Source of the DNA: Candidatus Gastranaerophilales bacterium
GTDB lineage: Bacteria > Cyanobacteriota > Vampirovibrionia > Gastranaerophilales > Gastranaerophilaceae
Length of the DNA: 43,602 nucleotides
Assembly (NCBI GenBank): GCA_947624665.1
Contig: CANQLK010000001.1
Coordinates: 1-43,602 of the forward strand
Reading direction: 5' to 3'
Numbering within the stretch: position 1 is the first letter of the stretch; the number at the start of each line of letters is the position of its first letter. Below are positions 24,321 through 33,711 of this stretch, piece after piece. A program made the translations under genes and the position numbers. The notes beneath the pieces were generated by a model, which had not been told where the DNA came from, did no database searches, and saw only the letters and a program-made list of their open reading frames with translations.

Positions 24321-25454
24321 TTATTTCTTTGTAATTTTATTATCTTTAATTTCAAATATTTCAACGTTATTGAGGTATTCTTCTCTGAAATTAAGGGTAT
24401 CAACCGAGGTTATTATGGTCTGAGTATTATCATCAATAGCATTTAAGAGATAATTTTGCCTGTAATCATCCAATTCTGCCAAAACATCATCGAGCAAAAG
24501 CACGGCATTAACATTGATTTTTTCTTTTATTAAAGCTAATTCGGCAAGCTTTAGAGCCAATACAATGCTTCTTTGCTGACCTTGCGATGCATATTTTTTT
24601 GCTTCAAAATTATTAATTAAATATGATACATCATCCCTGTGAGGCCCTGTTATACTTTGACCTCTTATTATTTCTTCGGCTTTCTTTTCTTGAAGTTCTT
24701 TTGTGAAACAGCTTAAAATATAGTCATTATTGTGTTCAAACTTCTTTTCCGCTGATATATCGCCAATAATTGATGAATTATATATAATCTCTAAGTTTTC
24801 TGTATCGGAGATTTGTTTATGTTTGATTTTGGCTATTTTTTGCAATTCATAAAGAAAATTCAATCTTATAAAAATAATGTTGCTGCCCGTTATAGCCAGC
24901 TGTTCGTTCCAGATATCAAGCAGCGAGGTATCTGCATTAATATTTCCTTTTAAATTTTTAAGGTAATTATTTTTTTGAGTTTTTATTTTGTTATATTTCG
25001 CCAAACGTTCCAAGTAAGCAGGAAAAATCTGGCATATTGCTATATCAAGCCATTTACGTCTGTCGTCGGGGCTGCCTCTTAATAACAGTAAATCATTGGT
25101 CGTAAAACAAACCGTCGTTATATTGCTTATAAATTCCGATGATTTATTTTTATTAAGTCCGTTTACTTTTAGCTTCTTTCTGTTCGGCGGATTTATCGTA
25201 ACTTCTATATCCGTTTCTATATCGTATTTTTCCGTAACCGCTTTTATATTACATATTTGCTCATTCCATTTTATAAGTTCGTTATCATTTTTTGCTCTGA
25301 AAGAGTCTAACGAGGACAAATAGTAGATTGCTTCAAGCAAGTTTGTTTTTCCCTGCGCATTTTTTCCTATAAAAAGTATTTTCTGCGAATTAAAATCAAT
25401 TGATATATCCGCATAATTCCTGAAATTTTTTATCTCTAATCTTTTTATAAACAT
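24321..25454 (-). CDS. recF: DNA replication and repair protein RecF
   Basis: A 377-residue SMC/ABC-type ATPase that loads RecA with RecO and RecR at single-strand gaps. The Walker A motif GKNAQGKT is at residues 30-37, immediately after MFIKRLEIKNFRNYADISID, the standard RecF start. GSPDDRRKWLD is a RecF signature. The ABC signature SQGQQRSIVLALKLAE and Walker B LLLDDVLAELD are near the C-terminus. Here recF is not linked to dnaN (about 15 kb apart), unlike the dnaA-dnaN-recF order of many bacteria. Confidence 0.96.
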   Translation of the reverse strand: MFIKRLEIKNFRNYADISIDFNSQKILFIGKNAQGKTNLLEAIYYLSSLDSFRAKNDNELIKWNEQICNIKAVTEKYDIETDIEVTINPPNRKKLKVNGLNKNKSSEFISNITTVCFTTNDLLLLRGSPDDRRKWLDIAICQIFPAYLERLAKYNKIKTQKNNYLKNLKGNINADTSLLDIWNEQLAITGSNIIFIRLNFLYELQKIAKIKHKQISDTENLEIIYNSSIIGDISAEKKFEHNNDYILSCFTKELQEKKAEEIIRGQSITGPHRDDVSYLINNFEAKKYASQGQQRSIVLALKLAELALIKEKINVNAVLLLDDVLAELDDYRQNYLLNAIDDNTQTIITSVDTLNFREEYLNNVEIFEIKDNKITKK

Positions 25455-25539
25455 AAACTTATTATATATGATTTAAAAATTAAATAAATAATAGACTTAG
25501 AATTAAAATCTGATAATATATTAATATAGAGAGTTGAAA

Positions 25540-26157
25540 ATGTATAAAGAAAAAATTATAGAAATAGGGAAAAGGTTATATTTAAAGAATTTAACGATTG
25601 GGACATCGGGAAATATCAGCATTCGAAGTGATGAAGGGATATTTATAACGGCTTCGGGTACGGCGCTTGGAAATTTAACACCAGATGGAATAGTTTTGAT
25701 AAATTATGAAGGTAAAGAAATAATAGGAGGTAAAGCCTCATCCGAAAAAATGCTCCACACGGAAATATACAAAAGAAGACCCGATATAAATGCCATAATT
25801 CATACGCATTCTGCTTATCTGACAACTTTTGCTTCGTGTCATAAAGCATTAAATGAACCTATAATGTCAGAAAATATATTATATTTTGAAGAAATCCCCG
25901 TTGCGCCTTATGCTATGCCCTCATCAGCAAAATTAGTTGAAAATACCGCAGAATTTATTGAAAATCATGATGTAGTTATGATGGCAAACCATGGTGCCGT
26001 TGCTTGTGCAGATAATATTGAAAATGCTTTCTTGAAAATGGAAACGGCTGAATATTATGCTCAAGTCACTCTTAATACAAAGATTTTAGGCGGAGCAAAA
26101 TTCCTTTCCGATAACGATATTAAAGATTTAATAAATTTAAAAAATAATATTCATTAA
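25540..26157 (+). CDS. Class II aldolase/adducin family protein (L-fuculose-phosphate aldolase-like)
   Basis: ATG 25540 gives 205 residues; a TTG six bases upstream is an alternative. Family motifs are GTSGNISIRS (phosphate binding), TASGTALGNLTPDGIVLI, SSEKMLHTEIYK with the catalytic Glu, IIHTHSAYLTTFA with two zinc-binding His, and MMANHGAVACA with the third. These enzymes cleave fuculose-1-P, rhamnulose-1-P or related ketose phosphates; MtnB-type dehydratases and RuP epimerases share the fold. The next gene, 23 bp away, is a GH38 mannosidase, which argues for a role in sugar catabolism. Confidence 0.82.
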   Translation: MYKEKIIEIGKRLYLKNLTIGTSGNISIRSDEGIFITASGTALGNLTPDGIVLINYEGKEIIGGKASSEKMLHTEIYKRRPDINAIIHTHSAYLTTFASCHKALNEPIMSENILYFEEIPVAPYAMPSSAKLVENTAEFIENHDVVMMANHGAVACADNIENAFLKMETAEYYAQVTLNTKILGGAKFLSDNDIKDLINLKNNIH

Positions 26158-26180
26158 ATTAGAAAAATAAAAATACGGTT

Positions 26181-28505
26181 ATGAAAAATGTAATAGGATA
26201 TGTTCATACTCATTGGGATAGAGAGTGGTACAGGGAATTTGAAGAATTCCGCCTGAGGCTTATTGAGGTTTTTGATAATATTTTATTTATGCTTGAAAAA
26301 GGCGAACTGCCTTCGTTTTATTTTGACGGTCAGACCTGTGCTTTAGAGGATTATTTAGAGATATATCCGAATAAAAAAAATTCGGTTAAGAAGCTTGTAA
26401 AAGAAAAGAAGTTAAGAATAGGGCCTTTTTATTGTTCGGCTGACAGTTTGCTTGTTTCAGGCGAGTGTTTATGCAGAAATTTTGAGATGGGAATAAATAT
26501 AGCTAAAGAATTCGGGGAAACTGATTTTTTGGGATATTTGTCGGATACGTTCGGGCATAGCCGTTGTATGACTTATATATTTAAATATTTTAATATTGAT
26601 AAAGCTTGTGCATGGCGGGGATTAGGAAATTATAATGCTGATTTACTTTGGGACGGAATAAAACTGACTAATTTAATTCAAGGGTATTATCAGGATTTTC
26701 TTAATTCAAATCAGACTATTGAAAAAAAAGCCGAAAATTTAAAAAAATATCTTGATAAGATAGCCGCAAAAAGCTCTGATAACGTTCTTTTGCCTATTGG
26801 CGGCGACCATTTGGCAGCTGCTAATAATCTGAATGAACAAATTAATGAACTGAATAAAATTTATAAAGACTATAAAATAAAAATTTCTTCGCCGTTTGAG
26901 TATTTTGACAAAATTAAAACAAGAGAAAAAATTTCGGGTGAGTTTTTGGAAAACAGTTTGAACTTTATTTTACAGGGAGTATATTCGTCAAGAATATATG
27001 TAAAACAGGCAAATGCTAAATCTCAATGGCTTTTAAGCCGTATAGCAGAACCTTTGCAGGCTTTATCACATTTATATTACGATACTAAAAACCGCCAAAA
27101 CGAAATTGATTATGCTTATAAAACTTTAATTAAAAATCACGCTCACGATTCTATTTACGGGTGCAGTATTGATGAAGTTATGCAAGAGGTTATGAACAGA
27201 TATAATAAGTGTGATTGTGTATCTCAAGGTGTAATTAAAAGAACTTTAAGAGATTTATCCGATGAGGGTTCTTCTTTAAGTGTTATAAATCTTTCTAATT
27301 TTAAATACTTTGGCAGGATTGTTGTAGAAACCGAAAAAACTCTTCCAAAGTGGATGAGAGCTGTCAAGATTTCTTCAAAATCCGCTTTCACAGATAAGAA
27401 ACTTTATAATATTAATGATATTCCAATAACGGAAGATATTACAAAGATAAATACCTATTTAATTGATGTCAAAAATATTGATTCTTTTTCTTTGAAAAAA
27501 ATAGATAAAGATAATATTTGCAAAGAAAATTATTTAACGGCTTCAAATAATTTTATCGAGAATAAATATATAAAGCTTGAAATAAAAAACGGCAAAATTA
27601 TCGTAACCGATAAAAAGAAAAATGAGAAATATCATGATTTTATAAAAATATCAGATAGAGCAGATATCGGCGACAGCTATAACTTCGGGCCTTTGAAAAA
27701 TGATAAGGAATTAAATGCGGAAATAATTTCATTCAAACTGAAAGAAAAAAATCATCAAAGAGCAATATCAGAGATTAGATATGCTGTTTTAATTCCTTTA
27801 AATTCGGATAATAAAGGCAGAAATAAGACTTGTAATAAATGTATTATAACGGTTAATGCAATACTTTATAATCAGTCGGAAATGCTTGAATTTGAATTAA
27901 ACTGGATAAATAAAAGCAAAAATCACCTTTTAAGCATAGGGTTTAATTTAAAAGAAAAAATTAAAAGCACAATAAGCGAGGATTTATTCGGCACCGTAGA
28001 AAGGGAATTTAACGCTGATTTTGATATATATGAAAAAATTCCAGCACCGAAGGGAAAAGAATTAAAAACCAATACGGCGCCTATGCAAAGGTTTGTAAAT
28101 GCTCAAAATGTAACGATATTTACAAAGGGCAACAGTGAATATGAAGTCAAAAAGAATACGTTAAATATAACACTATTAAGGGCAACGGGAATCATATCCA
28201 ATCCGAAAAACCCGTCAAGAGGCACAAGTGCAGGCCCGCCTCTTAAAACTCCCGAGCTTCAATGCATAGGTAAAAATCATTCCGAATTGGCTATCGCTTT
28301 TGAAAATGAAACATATAATCTTTTCAGATTGGCTGAAGAATTTTATATGCCTTATTTGACTTTGTTTACTGATAAAGGAGATAAAAAATTCCTTGATATT
28401 AAAGAAAATCAGTTTGTTTATTCGGTTAAAATCGGACGGGATAAAAATATATCAGGACGAATATTTGATTTTAAATCAAAAGAAATTAAAAATATTACAT
28501 ATTAA
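26181..28505 (+). CDS. Glycoside hydrolase family 38 alpha-mannosidase
   Basis: The 774-residue cytosolic enzyme lacks a signal peptide. The zinc and catalytic motif HTHWDREWY is at residues 9-17. The nucleophile Asp122 lies in LSDTFGHS and the third zinc region is KNHAHDSIYGCS at about residue 316. The C-terminal half carries the beta-domains usual for GH38. Bacterial relatives include MngB, which hydrolyses mannosyl-glycerate, and enzymes that trim alpha-mannosides taken up from glycans. Which applies here cannot be decided. It forms a probable operon with the class II aldolase. Confidence 0.92.
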   Translation: MKNVIGYVHTHWDREWYREFEEFRLRLIEVFDNILFMLEKGELPSFYFDGQTCALEDYLEIYPNKKNSVKKLVKEKKLRIGPFYCSADSLLVSGECLCRNFEMGINIAKEFGETDFLGYLSDTFGHSRCMTYIFKYFNIDKACAWRGLGNYNADLLWDGIKLTNLIQGYYQDFLNSNQTIEKKAENLKKYLDKIAAKSSDNVLLPIGGDHLAAANNLNEQINELNKIYKDYKIKISSPFEYFDKIKTREKISGEFLENSLNFILQGVYSSRIYVKQANAKSQWLLSRIAEPLQALSHLYYDTKNRQNEIDYAYKTLIKNHAHDSIYGCSIDEVMQEVMNRYNKCDCVSQGVIKRTLRDLSDEGSSLSVINLSNFKYFGRIVVETEKTLPKWMRAVKISSKSAFTDKKLYNINDIPITEDITKINTYLIDVKNIDSFSLKKIDKDNICKENYLTASNNFIENKYIKLEIKNGKIIVTDKKKNEKYHDFIKISDRADIGDSYNFGPLKNDKELNAEIISFKLKEKNHQRAISEIRYAVLIPLNSDNKGRNKTCNKCIITVNAILYNQSEMLEFELNWINKSKNHLLSIGFNLKEKIKSTISEDLFGTVEREFNADFDIYEKIPAPKGKELKTNTAPMQRFVNAQNVTIFTKGNSEYEVKKNTLNITLLRATGIISNPKNPSRGTSAGPPLKTPELQCIGKNHSELAIAFENETYNLFRLAEEFYMPYLTLFTDKGDKKFLDIKENQFVYSVKIGRDKNISGRIFDFKSKEIKNITY

Positions 28506-28615
28506 TATTAAAAAATGTTGCTTTTAACCCATATTCGGGATAATATCAAGAGAAGAGTTACAGATTAGTTTGGAAATACAATAATAAAATTTTATTTCGG
28601 AGGAAATTATAAAAG

Positions 28616-29863
28616 ATGTCAAAAAGACGAGTAGCAGTTACTGGGATGGGTTGTGTAACACCATACGGAATAGGTGTTGACAGGCTTTGGAATAATTTAA
28701 AAAACGGAATAAGCGGAATAAAAGAACATAATTTGGACAAAAATAAACATCTTGTAAAAATAGCAGGACAAGTTCCTGCTGATATAGATATAGAAGCTTA
28801 TGTTGACTCAAAAGAAGCAAAAAGACTGGATAAAAGTATAATATATGCTTTAATAGCCTCCGAAGAAGCATATAAGGACTCTGGGTTAAACCTTGAAAAA
28901 GAAGATTTAACAAGAATAGGAACAATAGTATCCACGGCAGCAGGCGGACTTGTTGTAGTTACAACAGGATATAAGGATATGATGGCAAGAGGGTTTCACA
29001 AATGCTCGCCATTTACGGTTCCTATGATGATAGCAAATATGGCATCGGGTAAAGTATCAATAAAATATGGATTAAGAGGGCCGAGTAAAGCTGTATTATC
29101 AGCCTGTGCTACAGGTGCGCACTCCGTTGGTGATGCTTTCAGAACAATACAATACGGAGATGCAGACATAATGTTCGCAGGCGGAGCAGAATCTGCCGTT
29201 TGTGACTTCGGTATAGGTGCGTTTACAAGTGCAAGAACTCTTTCAAAAAGCAACAGACCGCCCGAAGAAGTTTCAAGACCTTATGACAAAGACCGTGACG
29301 GCTTTGTATTAAGTGAAGGCGGGGCGGTTATAATATTAGAAGAAATGGAACACGCTATAAAAAGAGGAGCTAAAATCTATGCCGAACTTACGGGCTACGG
29401 TCAAAGCTCTGATGCTTATGATATGGTTGCACCTGACCCCGAAGGCAGAGGTGTTGAGCTTGCCATTAGAAATTGTTTGAAAGAAGCAGGCAAAAAACCC
29501 GAAGAAGTTGACTATATAAATATGCACGGTACAAGCACTCATCTTGGTGATATAGCAGAATCCGTCACTGTTGCAAGAGTTTTCGGTGACAAAAAGCAAA
29601 ATCCCAATCTCTGCGTAAGTTCAACAAAATCTATGACCGGTCACATGCTTGGAGCAACAGGCTGCGCTGAAGCCATTGCTTCAATTAAAACCATTCAAGA
29701 AGGTATAATCCCCCCTACAATTAATATTGTTGAACTTGATCCTGAAGTCGCAGATTTGGATTATGTTCCTAATAAAGCTAAGAAAAAGAATGTAAATGTC
29801 GCTATATCCAATTCCTTCGGATTTGGCGGACATAACGCCGTTTTATTGTTTGAAAAGGTTTAA
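28616..29863 (+). CDS. fabF: 3-oxoacyl-[acyl-carrier-protein] synthase II
   Basis: This 415-residue condensing enzyme elongates acyl-ACP with malonyl-ACP in fatty-acid synthesis. The catalytic triad is visible: Cys164 in LSACATGAHS, His304 in NMHGTSTHLGD and His343 in TGHMLGATGC, with Lys338 between them. NSFGFGGHNAVL at the C-terminus is the KAS signature. GGAGG is 11 bases upstream. The usual partner acpP is not next to it; the gene upstream is the mannosidase. Confidence 0.96.
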   Translation: MSKRRVAVTGMGCVTPYGIGVDRLWNNLKNGISGIKEHNLDKNKHLVKIAGQVPADIDIEAYVDSKEAKRLDKSIIYALIASEEAYKDSGLNLEKEDLTRIGTIVSTAAGGLVVVTTGYKDMMARGFHKCSPFTVPMMIANMASGKVSIKYGLRGPSKAVLSACATGAHSVGDAFRTIQYGDADIMFAGGAESAVCDFGIGAFTSARTLSKSNRPPEEVSRPYDKDRDGFVLSEGGAVIILEEMEHAIKRGAKIYAELTGYGQSSDAYDMVAPDPEGRGVELAIRNCLKEAGKKPEEVDYINMHGTSTHLGDIAESVTVARVFGDKKQNPNLCVSSTKSMTGHMLGATGCAEAIASIKTIQEGIIPPTINIVELDPEVADLDYVPNKAKKKNVNVAISNSFGFGGHNAVLLFEKV

Positions 29864-29886
29864 TATATCATAAATATTATTTAAAT

Positions 29887-30345
29887 TTATTTCTTAGTAT
29901 AAAATTTTTCGGATAATTCTTGTCTGATATTATTAACATAAATATGTTCAATAGGAGAATTATCATCTTTTCTAAGGTAAACGTCTTTTATGCCTGCTTG
30001 AACAATAAATCTTTTGCAGAGTATACAAATAAAGTTATGGCCAAAAATATACATAGTAGCATCTTTGCAACGGTCTTGACCTGCCTGAATTATAGCATTT
30101 TGCTCTGCGTGAATGCTTCTGCAAGTTTCATATCTTGTACCTGATGGAATATTATTTTCCATTCTGAAACATTGCCCCAGTTCATAGCAAGAAACAACCT
30201 TAGACGGAGTCCCGTTATATCCCGTTGCTTTTATTTTTCTGTCTTCTCCTACAATCACCGCTCCAACTTGAGCTCTTAAACAATTCGACCTCGATGCACA
30301 CGTTTTTGCTATTTCAAGAAAATATTCATTCCATTCTTTTACCAT
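29887..30345 (-). CDS. dCMP/cytidine deaminase family protein
   Basis: GTTTAT separates a GGGG binding site from ATG 30345, which is preferred over an upstream ATG at 30417. The product has 152 residues. It shows CASRSNCLRAQVGAVIV, a GYNGTPSKVVSC segment, the zinc motif RSIHAEQNAII and the second metal motif ICILCKRFIVQAGI. This subgroup deaminates dCMP to dUMP to feed dTMP synthesis; ComEB is a relative. The extra Cys residues (SCYELGQCF) are typical of the subgroup and may hold a second zinc. Confidence 0.88.
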   Translation of the reverse strand: MVKEWNEYFLEIAKTCASRSNCLRAQVGAVIVGEDRKIKATGYNGTPSKVVSCYELGQCFRMENNIPSGTRYETCRSIHAEQNAIIQAGQDRCKDATMYIFGHNFICILCKRFIVQAGIKDVYLRKDDNSPIEHIYVNNIRQELSEKFYTKK

Positions 30346-30446
30346 ATAAACCCCTATTCTTTTCTTATAATACATAATTTCATAATAAGTAACAATAATT
30401 GTAAAGTATTTAAACATAAATGCTTTTTTTAAACTACAATAAAGAT

Positions 30447-31388
30447 ATGAATAGCAATTTTGATATAAAAGATGAAAAAGAAAAGACTTGGATAAGTATT
30501 ACAGGCTATAGAGCTCTTTTAATATTAAGAATACTTTTAAATGAAAGTTGCTCGTCTAAAGAACTGATTGAAAAATTAAGAAAAAATCCGATATTAGCAA
30601 AATCAACCTCTAAAGATACCATAATGACAAGCATAAATTCTTTAAAGGCAGCAGGATGTATTTTTACAAGACCGACAAAAGCAAATAATTATCAATATAA
30701 ACTTTTAAGTCATCCTTTTATTTTAAATTTAACTCCCGAAGAAATTGATAAACTTATTGTTATCAGAGAAAACATTGCTAAAGAACTCAACCTTAAAGAA
30801 ATTTTTGATATGAACGGTTTGTATGAAAAAATTTCAGATTTAACTTTTAATGATGAATATAAATCAAAAATCGAAAATTCAAAACCTTTAAAATTTATAA
30901 GTAATGAATTATTCTCAATAATTTCAAACCCTAACATAATTAATAAAAAACTTTTAATAACATATAATTCACCAAAGTTCGGACGAGAAGAATTTGAGAT
31001 TGTACCGCAAAAAATTATTTATGAAAATCAAAAAGCATATATATGGTGCTACAATTGCAAATACGAAAGTTTAGGATTAATTAATATTGAAAGAATATTT
31101 GAAATAAAAGAAATCAGCTCGAATGATAATTTTGAAGCGCCTAAAATATATGAAGTAATTTATGAAATATTTGGTGATTCAATTAATGATTTTGAACTTC
31201 AGGAATATGAAGAAATTATATCTGAAACAGAAGATAAAATAACCGTAAAAGCATTCGTAAATAATGAATTCCTTTTTATTCAAAGAATTTTGTTATTTGG
31301 AACTAGTTTTAAAATTATATCACCCGCATTCTTTAAAGAAGTGCTTATCAATAAAATCAAACTTATACAAAAAGGATATGAGCAATGA
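30447..31388 (+). CDS. WYL-domain-like transcriptional regulator, first of a tandem pair
   Basis: ATG 30447 or 30420 may be the start; neither has a strong binding site. The product of about 313 residues has an N-terminal winged-helix-like part (ALLILRILLNESCSSKELIE ... SKDTIMTSINSLKAAGCIFT). A middle region with LTPEEIDKLIVIRENIA follows. Next is a WYL-like beta domain in which the hallmark is changed to AYIWCYNCKYESLGLINIERI (parts quoted: AYIWCYN and LINIERIF). The C-terminal extension resembles WCX. WYL domains sense ligands or nucleic acids. It overlaps the next paralogue by ATGA. Confidence 0.7.
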   Translation: MNSNFDIKDEKEKTWISITGYRALLILRILLNESCSSKELIEKLRKNPILAKSTSKDTIMTSINSLKAAGCIFTRPTKANNYQYKLLSHPFILNLTPEEIDKLIVIRENIAKELNLKEIFDMNGLYEKISDLTFNDEYKSKIENSKPLKFISNELFSIISNPNIINKKLLITYNSPKFGREEFEIVPQKIIYENQKAYIWCYNCKYESLGLINIERIFEIKEISSNDNFEAPKIYEVIYEIFGDSINDFELQEYEEIISETEDKITVKAFVNNEFLFIQRILLFGTSFKIISPAFFKEVLINKIKLIQKGYEQ

Positions 31389-32299
31389 CAAATTTAGAAA
31401 AAAATCATGAAACGGCACTAAGAATTTTAGAAATTTTAAAAATACTTCTTGCCGATAATGCTTCAAAAGATGAAATTATTGATAAGCTAAAAATACACTC
31501 TGATATTGGAGATGTCGGTTCTTATGAAGCTTTTATAAAATATTTTAATACACTTAATTTATCAGGACTTACTATAGAAAGAAACAAAAAAAAATATTGT
31601 TTAAAAAACTCTGTTATTCAAGCTTCTTTATCCGAAAGAGAAAAAAATATAATTATTAAACTGACTGATTATATCGGAAAATTAGGCAATAAAACGGTTC
31701 GTGATATATCAAAACGTTTCTTTTTTAAATTAGATAAATTTATTGATATCGATTTAACGGAATTTACGGATAAAAACATTGAATTAAACGACAGAAATCT
31801 GACTTTAAATATAAAAAATAACAAGTTAATAACTTTAAAAAAAATGTTGGAAGAAGATTTTAAAGTATGTTTGACTTATAGAAAAAAGAACGGAGAAACC
31901 GAATCCGTTACTACGGAATTAAAAAAAATTACCGAAACAAAAAATAATGCATATATAGTTTGTTATGACAGTGTTTTAGGACGAAATCAAAAAATAAATG
32001 TTGATTCTATAATATCAATAAACCAAAATCCCCAAAAAAAGAGCGGAATGAATTATTTAAATTCGGTTATATTTGAACTCTACGGCAGATTGGCTTCTTC
32101 GTATAAATTAAAACCTTCGGAAAAAGCTTTAAAATTCGGACATAATTTTATTACGGTATCAAACAGTGAAGAAGATAAAGAGTCTTTACTGTTACGATTA
32201 TTAAAATACGGTGAAAATTGTAAAATTATCAGACCATCATATATTCAGGAAGAATTTTTGGATATGACAAATGTAATTCTAAAAAATTTGGAGTCATAA
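31385..32299 (+). CDS. WYL-domain-like transcriptional regulator, second of a tandem pair
   Basis: A 304-residue paralogue of the preceding gene with the same order: a helix-turn-helix-like N-terminus (ALRILEILKILLADNASKDE), a linker with LSEREKNIIIKLTDYIGKL, and a beta domain with NAYIVCYDSVLGRNQKINVD. A C-terminal tail with LLRLLKYGENCKIIRPSYIQ closes the protein. The literal W-Y-L residues are lost. Its start overlaps the first gene by four bases (ATGA), so both are made in fixed ratio, which suggests a heterodimer. One base separates its stop from the DUF4127 gene. Confidence 0.68.
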   Translation: MTNLEKNHETALRILEILKILLADNASKDEIIDKLKIHSDIGDVGSYEAFIKYFNTLNLSGLTIERNKKKYCLKNSVIQASLSEREKNIIIKLTDYIGKLGNKTVRDISKRFFFKLDKFIDIDLTEFTDKNIELNDRNLTLNIKNNKLITLKKMLEEDFKVCLTYRKKNGETESVTTELKKITETKNNAYIVCYDSVLGRNQKINVDSIISINQNPQKKSGMNYLNSVIFELYGRLASSYKLKPSEKALKFGHNFITVSNSEEDKESLLLRLLKYGENCKIIRPSYIQEEFLDMTNVILKNLES

Positions 32300-32300
32300 T

Positions 32301-33674
32301 ATGTCAAAAATTGTTTTTATTCCTATAGATAACAGACCTGTATGTTATGAGTTACCAAAATTAATTATTAATCAGGCAAAAGAACACGAGCTTTTTATGC
32401 CCGACAAAAAATTACTTGGTTCATTGATTAAAAATGCTGATATAAAAGGTATTTTAGATTGGCTATCTACACTTAATAATATGGATATAGCAATTATTTC
32501 GCTTGATACGATTGCTTATGGCGGACTAATTTCATCAAGAAGAACATCCGATTCATACAGTGTGATAAAAGAAAGAATTGATAAACTTATCGACATTTTA
32601 AATAGAAAAAGTATCAAAGTTTTTGCCTTCTCAAGTATTATGCGAATATCAAACAACAATATTAACGAGGAAGAAAAAGACTATTGGAGTTTATACGGCA
32701 AAAAAATATTTGAATACTCATATAACCTTGATAAAGAAGGATTTTCCGATACTTTAGGCATAAGTGATGATGTAATAAAAGATTATATTGAAACAAGAGA
32801 GCGGAATTTTGAAATAAATAAGTACTATATAGAACTAAAAAAGCAAAATATCTTTGATACATTGGTATTTTCAAAAGATGATTGTGCTAAATACGGGTTA
32901 AATGTAAAGGAAGCAAGAGAGTTAAAAATATTATCGGAAGGTATAGAAGGAATTTATGTAAAAACAGGAGCCGATGAAATCCCTCTTTCGCTTTTATCCC
33001 GTGCTGTGAACAGAAATAAGAAAATAAAAATAGCACCTGTATATACAAACCCGAATAGTATTGAAAAAATATCAAAGTATGAAGATATATCGGTAAAAGA
33101 GTCAGTTAAATCACAAATAGAGCTTACAGGCGGTATCGTATCAACGGAAAGTGACTGTGATTTAATTATGCTTGTTAATAATTTTAAAAATGAACAGGGT
33201 GAACTTGTCATGGGAGTTGAAGAACCTTTATATAAAGGGGATTTAAAACTTACCGATAAGCCTTTTTTTGCTGTTGACATTTTAAATGCAAACGGAGCGG
33301 ATAACAATTTTGCAAAAGCTGTTTTAAAACAGGATTTTAAGAGTTTTTACGGATACAGTGCTTGGAATACTACGGGAAATTCTTTAGGCGGAGGACTTAG
33401 TGCTGCTTTAACTTATTTTAAATCCGTAAAACCCGATAACTCGGCATTTAAAAAACTTCAAACCGTTCGTTTCCTTGATGATTGGGCATATCAGGCTAAT
33501 GTTCGCAGTTTAATCAGAAATGATTTTCAAAATCTGACAAATGGTAGAATTAATGAAGAAATGAGAAAGTTTGAGCAAATTATTTTTAATAAATTCGGAT
33601 TAAAAAATCCCAAAATAAAATATTTGTTTCCATGGAACAGATTTTTTGAGATTGATATAATATTATGTGAGTGA
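32301..33674 (+). CDS. DUF4127 family protein
   Basis: The 457-residue product matches the DUF4127 pattern from the first residues (VFIPIDNRPVCYELP), through LDTIAYGGLISSRR at about 70-84, FAFSSIMRIS at 111-120 and VDILNANGADN near 322, to a C-terminal FLDDWAYQANVR. DUF4127 has no assigned reaction; the conserved Asp, Asn and His/Arg residues near the start suggest an enzyme. Co-transcription with the WYL pair just upstream is likely (one-base gap), so those regulators may control it or act on a shared pathway. It ends 37 bp before thrS. Confidence 0.85.
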   Translation: MSKIVFIPIDNRPVCYELPKLIINQAKEHELFMPDKKLLGSLIKNADIKGILDWLSTLNNMDIAIISLDTIAYGGLISSRRTSDSYSVIKERIDKLIDILNRKSIKVFAFSSIMRISNNNINEEEKDYWSLYGKKIFEYSYNLDKEGFSDTLGISDDVIKDYIETRERNFEINKYYIELKKQNIFDTLVFSKDDCAKYGLNVKEARELKILSEGIEGIYVKTGADEIPLSLLSRAVNRNKKIKIAPVYTNPNSIEKISKYEDISVKESVKSQIELTGGIVSTESDCDLIMLVNNFKNEQGELVMGVEEPLYKGDLKLTDKPFFAVDILNANGADNNFAKAVLKQDFKSFYGYSAWNTTGNSLGGGLSAALTYFKSVKPDNSAFKKLQTVRFLDDWAYQANVRSLIRNDFQNLTNGRINEEMRKFEQIIFNKFGLKNPKIKYLFPWNRFFEIDIILCE

Positions 33675-33711
33675 TATAAATTAAATAAACACTACAAGGG
33701 AGTTGTAAAAA

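Noticed and set aside
29887..30345. Apparent loss of the PCxxC zinc motif in the dCMP deaminase (ICILC)
   Set aside because: Only the Pro is changed; both Cys and the HAE motif are intact, and this subgroup tolerates other residues there.
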